Part shown: positions 18,627 to 23,434 of the stretch, piece after piece
Layout: each line of letters starts with the position of its first letter
How positions within the stretch are numbered: position 1 is the first letter of the stretch
Source: Thoreauomyces humboldtii
Taxonomy: Eukaryota; Chytridiomycota; Chytridiomycetes; Spizellomycetales; Powellomycetaceae
Direction of reading: 5' to 3'
Length of the DNA stretch: 23,434 nucleotides
Assembly: GCA_027596035.1 (NCBI GenBank)
Contig: JADGJA010000324.1
Span: 1-23,434, forward strand
Notes under the pieces: model-generated
Told to the model about the DNA's origin: nothing
What the model saw: only the letters and a program-made list of their open reading frames with translations
Database searches by the model: none
Program-made: the position numbers and the translations under genes

Positions 18627-19682
18627 TCAATCGAAGCCCTGTACACCCGCAGGGAGCTGACCTAATTGTAAATGAGCCGGCCATCGCCGAAAACCCTGAA
18701 ACCCCCCAATCCCGATCTCATGGTACAAAATATCTGGAACACGCCCTTGCGCGAACATGACATCGGCCTTCAAGACGATCTTGACACCTTCCTTGACCTC
18801 GAGTCCAGCGTGGAGCAGATCCTGGGAGAACAGGAACGCTCTTCCGACGACGGGTTCCAAGTCCACGTGAGTCATGAGGTCCGCGTCCAGGAACCTCGTC
18901 GCGCCACCGGAGGCGGGAGCGACGAGACAGACCATCAGGGTGAGTCTGCTCTCATAGGAAACGAGCCCGCCGAAGCCTGTTTGGTGATTGGATCTGACTG
19001 GAGCGTCGATATGGGCTGCGAAGCGCTGACCTTGTGCGTACTTGCTGAACCGAACCGGGGTGTTGAGACCAGCGGGATACAAGGCACCCAACATGACTGA
19101 CGAGTCGTCCGTGACGATCGTAAGGTAGGGAAACAGAAGATTCCAGATCTGCGCTGAGACCTGAGGGTCCGAGAGGTGGGTCGCCGTGTCGTTGCGAACG
19201 CTCGATCGTTCCTGCAGCTGACCGAACTTGTTCGTCGGCGTCGTGAAACCTACTTGGTGAGCCGACTCTACCAATGCAGAGCAATCAGTTGGAGTCAGGA
19301 AGTTGTCGATGGTGATAAGCGTTCGTCTGTCATTAGCCGAGAGACCCAGGGCGGTTGACAAGTCAATGCGACGGGCACTGGTGGAGCGAGGTTTGACGAG
19401 AGCGTAGGACAAAGCGCGAGGCAGGATCGGTTGGTCGTTGTCAGGATCAACTGGAGCGACTAGGGGCCGTGTGAGTGCGAGGAAGGTATGGTTGGCGGTG
19501 TGCTGTTCCGGCGTTCTCTTCAAGAAGCACGCGGGACACAGGTCATAGTTGGGGCAGTTTCCGCACTTTAGCCGGAGTGGTCCAGGAATGGGACTCAACT
19601 TGCAGCTGTCACAGGTGATCCCAGCGTGCACCACAACCTCCTCCTCTGCTGCGTGTTGCGACGGCTGCTGCTGCGGAATCAT
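18627..19682 (-). CDS. ZZ zinc finger plus 2-oxoglutarate/Fe(II) prolyl-4-hydroxylase-like protein
   Basis: Intron-less 351-aa protein starting at the ATG at 19682. Residues 20-70 are a ZZ finger: C24-x2-C27, C40-x2-C43-x5-C49-x2-C52, H61-x3-H65. Residues about 120-310 are a P4H-type oxygenase with the iron ligands H224-x-D226 and H291, and K301 exactly ten residues after H291, the position that binds 2-oxoglutarate in collagen P4H. All catalytic residues are present, so an active prolyl (or other) hydroxylase is likely. There is no signal peptide, so it acts in the cytosol or nucleus, and the ZZ finger may recruit the substrate. The last 40 residues after KADVMF look unlike the fold and might partly be an unrecognised intron or a poorly conserved tail. 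Divergent from SIS1. Confidence 0.88.
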   Translation of the reverse strand: MIPQQQPSQHAAEEEVVVHAGITCDSCKLSPIPGPLRLKCGNCPNYDLCPACFLKRTPEQHTANHTFLALTRPLVAPVDPDNDQPILPRALSYALVKPRSTSARRIDLSTALGLSANDRRTLITIDNFLTPTDCSALVESAHQVGFTTPTNKFGQLQERSSVRNDTATHLSDPQVSAQIWNLLFPYLTIVTDDSSVMLGALYPAGLNTPVRFSKYAQGQRFAAHIDAPVRSNHQTGFGGLVSYESRLTLMVCLVAPASGGATRFLDADLMTHVDLEPVVGRAFLFSQDLLHAGLEVKEGVKIVLKADVMFAQGRVPDILYHEIGIGGFQGFRRWPAHLQLGQLPAGVQGFD

Positions 19683-20177
19683 GCGGGAGGTTCACTTGTG
19701 CGGTAGGGTACAAACTATGATATGACTCTTGCGAGAAATGGAAATGCGAAGGGGAATGTCAAAAGTGTGAGACGCAGAACAAATGAGCAAAACAAATGAG
19801 AGCGCACAGCCACGGCAACCTTGAACACCTCATCCTGTCACGTCACACATCCTCTTCTCGCACATTCTCCTCGACTCCAGAAACCACTCGATCCGTCGAG
19901 GTCCCTCATCGCCTTTTCGTCACAGCGCGCACTCTCCCGCGGTTCCCCTAGCGGTTTCCCTCACTTCCAACATAACAACATAACTTCCAACATAATAGTC
20001 CCTCGGCCGCACCCCTTCCCTGCAACTCAAACCGTCAATTCAACTCGTTCTCCTACATCGCTGTTGCTACATACTGTACCATATCTGATTCAGCATTGCG
20101 CATCGCCGCCTCTATCCGTCGACACCCCACCCATAACCTCTCGATAGACCACACACAGTACACTTCTCTACCACATC
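19683..20177. promoter_or_regulatory. Divergent hydroxylase-SIS1 promoter region
   Basis: 495 bp between start codons. Three stress-response-like pentamers are visible: AGGGG near 19750, CCCCT near 19946 and CCCCT near 20012. A 20-bp direct repeat starting ACTTCCAACATAA occurs at 19963 and 19983. I did not find a clean heat-shock element (three alternating GAA/TTC units), which would be expected for an Hsp40 gene. Confidence 0.45.
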
Positions 20178-21450
20178 ATGGCCGGTGCAGACTACTACGC
20201 AATCCTCGGAGTCGCGAAGACTGCCGACGACGATGCGCTCAAGAAAGCCTACCGCAAAGGAGCACTGAAATGGCATCCTGATCGTAAGTCACTTCCATCC
20301 CTCGCGTTTCCAATCGAAGCAAATATACTTACTCATCACTTTCCTCATTCTTTTCTCGCAAACAGGCAACCCAGACAACAAGGAACTGGCCGACAAAAAG
20401 TTCAAGGAGCTCTCCGAAGCCTTCGAGGTCCTAAGCGACAAGAACAAGCGCGCCATCTACGACCAGTTCGGCGAGGCCGGTCTCAAGGGCGCCGCGGGGG
20501 GAGGTGGCGCACCACCACCCGGCGCCGCCGGAGGGTTCCCTGGCGGTTTCAACTTCCCTGGTGCGGGCGGACCGGGAGGAGCACAGACCTTCTCGTTCAA
20601 CATGGGCGGCATGCCTGGAGGTGCCGGTGGATTCCGACCGTCGTCAGCCGAATCCATCTTCAAGCAGTTCTTTGGCGGGTCCAATCCCTTCGAGTCCATG
20701 GGCGGCATGGGAGGAGGCATGGGCGGCATGGGCGGCATGGGTGGAGACGACATGGATGCCATGTTCGGTGGTGGGCCTGGACGGGGAAGAGGGCAACAGC
20801 AGAGGCAGTATCAGACCAGGTCGCCTTCGCCACCCGCCGCTCAGTCGAGGCCGTTGCCTATCTCCTTGGAGGATCTGTACAACGGGGCCGCCAAGCGGTT
20901 GAAGGTTCGCAGCGCCAGAGCCACCGGAACTCAGGAGAAGGTGCTCACGGTGGACGTCAAACCGGGATGGAAGGCTGGGACCAAGATCAGGTTCCCTGGA
21001 GAAGGTAAGCAACGAACTCAAAAGTATCCTTCCTCTCTCTCTCGTCACGTTTCTCTTGCTAACACCGACATCTCTCTAGGCGACGCCCACCCCGCATCCG
21101 GAACGGCCCACGATCTCGAGTTCGTCGTGCAAGAGAAGCCCCACTCGTTCTTCACGCGAGACGGCGACCACCTCCGAGCCACCGTCACCATCTCTCTCGC
21201 AGAATCCATCGCGGGGTTCACGCGCGAGATCGTCCACCTCAGCGGCGCCACCGTCCCCGTCTCGGGAGCCACGGGCGTCAAACCGTGTCCACCCGGATCC
21301 GAGATCCGCGTCCCCGGGATGGGGATGCCGATCAGCAAGCAGCCGGGGAAGAAGGGGGATCTGATCGTCACCGTCAAGGTCAGGTATCCTCCCACCGTGT
21401 CTGCTGTCCAGAAGGAGCAGGTCAAGACCTTGTTTCCTGAGGGTGCATGA
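20178..21450 (+). CDS. SIS1: Sis1-type (class B) Hsp40/DnaJ co-chaperone
   Basis: Predicted 371 aa from three exons (20178-20283, 20366-21004, 21080-21450) with introns of 82 and 75 nt. Sis1 stimulates Hsp70 ATPase and delivers clients, including in translation initiation and prion handling. The J domain (1-70) has the HPD triad at 33-35; intron 1 splits the codon just after it. A Gly/Phe and Gly/Met-rich region covers about 75-175 with repeated MGGMGG. The two C-terminal client-binding domains follow ([19 protein letters not shown], then [21 protein letters not shown] and [15 protein letters not shown]). There is no Cys-rich zinc finger, which sets it apart from Ydj1. Length fits the family (yeast 352 aa). 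Confidence 0.96.
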
Positions 21451-21904
21451 CGCTTGGGCATCCATGAGACGTCGAGGCTATGAGAGTGTCGGCTGTTTCC
21501 ACTTCCTTTTTACTTCTGCTTTGATGGTTTGACCACCTCGTTTTGGTTATTCATACCCCTCCTTTCGCACCTGCATCTTCCTGCATGGAATCTTCTTTCT
21601 TCTTTGTTCGCTCTACGAACGCTTGCATTCTCCGCGCATTTCTCGTCGCCCGCACGGTGGAACGGGTCCCCGCACGCACGTCGCCGTATACTTCGCAATC
21701 TCTGCTGCTGCCGATGTGATTCCGGACAGCATCGGACAAAAAAGGTCGCGTCCCTCAGCGACTCCCCCTTCCCGTGCACCTGCATCGCGAAGCCAAGTTG
21801 ACCATCGGTCGCCCCATGTCATCTACACTGTAGCACATAGAACTTCAATACAACCGGCTCTCTTCCTTTCCTTCTCCTCTGATCTGCCTGCTCGTCTGCC
21901 CGTC
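21451..21904. other. Intergenic region between SIS1 and APC3
   Basis: 454 bp holding the SIS1 3' UTR and the APC3 promoter. A TTC/TTT-rich patch lies at about 21590-21606 and again before the APC3 start. No gene seen. Confidence 0.5.
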
Positions 21905-23434
21905 ATGACAAGTCTCTTGGAGGAGGCAGCCGCTGAGCACGCTGCTTCTTCAGCCTCCTACTTTTCTTCATCCCTACTGCAACTGCACGGGCTCTACCAG
22001 TCCCTCATCCACCAGTCCCTCGCTCACTCGAACAATTCCAACGCCGTCTTCCTCGCCGAACGACTCGTCGCCTTCCTTCCTTCTCATCCGAACTCTTCCT
22101 TCCTCCTCGCAACCGCGTACCACCGCAGCAGAATGACGCGAGCCGCCTACAGCACACTCCAAGCAGTCACGGACCATCCACCCTCCCGCTTCCTCTTCGC
22201 CAGGTGCTGCATGGATCTCGATCTTCTCCAGGAAGCCGAGAACGCACTTCGTGACATCCTCCAGGATCCAGATCAACTCGCGCGCGAGGACGACGTCGGC
22301 GAGACGAATCGTGACGTCGTCGGTGCAGACGTTTTGCAGGTGGAACACGCGTGGTGTCTCCTCGGCACCGTGTGCAAGAGGTCAGGGAAGCGCGAGGACG
22401 CGAAAGCGGCTTTCAGGAAGGCGTTAGGCGACCAGTCCGTTCATGTGGACCGCTTACGAGGGATTGTGCAGTCTGGGTCAGGCTCCTGAAGCAAGGGACG
22501 TGTTCGTATTGCCGTCCGAGGATGCGAAGAAGACGGCAGGTGGTCCGGGACCCGCTGAGACTCAGCGTGCTTTGACCAGGAACCTGCGACCTCGGAAGGA
22601 TAACAATGAGAAGAAGCGGACGCATGATGTCATGCGGGAGGTGCAGGTCAAATCTGAGACTGGAAGAGCGGAGAACGACACGGCTACTGCTGCTACATCC
22701 GCTTCTCGACAGATCCTTCGTACCCTCGAGATCCTCGGTCGAGCGACTCGTCACCTCTCCCGCTACGAATGTCGGGAAGCTCTCACCACCTTCACGGAAC
22801 TCCCCGAATCCGACCTCCACACTGGTTGGGTCCTCGTTCAGGTCGCCCTGTCCTACTACGAGATAGCACGCTACACGTCAGCTCTGAAGTACTTTCGTCA
22901 GGCCCGCGACCTCGAACCCTGGCGGACCCAAGGTTTCGATGTGTACGGGTCGTGTCTGTGGCACGCCAAGCAGGAGATGGAACTGGCGGCCCTCGCGACC
23001 AAGATGGAGACCCACGAGAGATCTCGACCCGAAACCTGGTGCGTCGTGGGAAATCTCTACAGTCTGAGGTTGGACCACGATTCCGCCATCAAGGCGTTCG
23101 AGAGGGCCATCCACATCGATCCGTATTATCACTACGCTCATACTCTTATGGGTTTCGAGTACAAGTCGAAAGATGCGTTGAAGGAGTCCATCGAGTGCCT
23201 TCAGACCTCGTGTCAGATTGATCCGAAACCTTACAATCCTTGGTGAGAATGCACGCTTGAATAAACCTCCTGACGAACGAACGTCCCTTTCGTGTGCGTG
23301 GATCCCCTTGACTCTGACCATGGGGATCTTGGTTTTCGGATTCAGTTCGGATTGGGCGAGATTTACTACAATCAAGAAAACTACCACGCCGCCCGCTTCC
23401 ACCTCGACAGGGCCATCACCATCAATCCACGAAA
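21905..23434 (+). CDS. CDC27: Apc3/Cdc27 TPR subunit of the anaphase-promoting complex, partial
   Basis: The gene runs off the right edge. APC3 is a TPR scaffold of the APC/C that binds co-activators. The N-terminus matches the Apc3 domain (NAVFLAERLVAFLPSHPNS, LLATAYHRSRMTRAAYSTL), and later TPRs are clear (TWCVVGNLYSLRLDHDSAI, AFERAIHIDPYYHYAHTLMG). Two apparent indels break it. At 22427-22428 one extra G shifts the frame; dropping it joins FRKAL to SPFMWTAYEGLC with family spacing. At 23241-23244 the exon end reads CCTTGGTGAGA, where CCTTGG followed by GTGAGA would be needed to keep frame with FGLGEIYYNQE in the next exon (from 23346). About 446 residues lie before that intron and 29 after it. 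Since APC3 is essential, assembly errors are likelier than decay. Confidence 0.85.
23244..23345 (+). other. APC3 intron with irregular donor
   Basis: The acceptor GGATTCAG before TTCGGATTG and a CTGAC branch motif at about 23314 are convincing. The donor is GTGAGA at 23243, but its use leaves the tryptophan codon one base short, so one G of a GGG run seems to be missing. Confidence 0.6.

Noticed and set aside
19963..20002. 20-bp direct repeat in the SIS1 promoter as a heat-shock element
   Set aside because: The TTCC units are spaced 20 bp apart and in the same orientation, which does not match any heat-shock element arrangement.
22370..22427. 58-nt intron in APC3 (GTGTGC to GCGTTAG)
   Set aside because: It would restore frame but remove a well-formed TPR helix (KREDAKAAFRKAL) and lacks a branch site; a one-base insertion is simpler.

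Overview
The window looks like nuclear DNA of a basidiomycete fungus. The evidence is compact GC-rich genes with many short introns (50 to 114 nt in all but one case), GTAAGT/GTACGT/GTGAGT donors, CTGAC-type branch sites and CAG/TAG acceptors, and an all-fungal set of housekeeping proteins (Dre2, Dim1, Sis1, Apc3/Cdc27, an Fmp25-like RCC1 protein). I cannot name the species. A smut-like or yeast-like lineage is a guess.

Layout, left to right. A RING-H2 E3 ligase gene (minus, 405-3302) is followed by the DRE2 gene (minus, 4241-5587). DRE2 shares a divergent promoter with DIM1 (plus, 6157-7402). DIM1 faces, tail to tail, a gene for a NOPCHAP1-like (DUF4598) snoRNP assembly factor (minus, 7629-8472). 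A 1.7-kb gene-poor stretch then leads to a TATA-driven gene for a small secreted eight-cysteine protein (plus, 10195-10714). Next come an FMP25-like mitochondrial RCC1 gene (plus, 11464-13430) and, 34 bp away and convergent, a five-repeat Myb gene whose reading frame is broken (minus, 13465-14478). A short coiled-coil gene (plus, 14795-15920) carries an abnormally long intron with an array of GCGAAGC-core hairpin repeats. It converges on an MFS transporter gene (minus, 15995-17755). A ZZ finger plus prolyl-4-hydroxylase gene (minus, 18627-19682) is divergent from SIS1 (plus, 20178-21450). An APC3/CDC27 gene (plus, from 21905) runs off the right edge.

The genes do not form one pathway, but some neighbours fit together. 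DIM1 (18S rRNA dimethylation) and the NOPCHAP1-like gene (box C/D snoRNP assembly) both serve ribosome production. The Fmp25-like protein and the Myb protein both carry mitochondrial-type N-termini. Sis1, the RING ligase and Apc3 belong to protein quality control and ubiquitination.

The most unusual element is the intronic array at 15361-15742. It has fourteen short hairpin-forming units of three families, all built on the exceptionally stable GCGAAGC mini-hairpin, set in a higher-order period of about 140 bp. A caution: at least four single-base or short indels seem to break otherwise well-conserved genes (two in the Myb gene, two in APC3), so some may be assembly errors.
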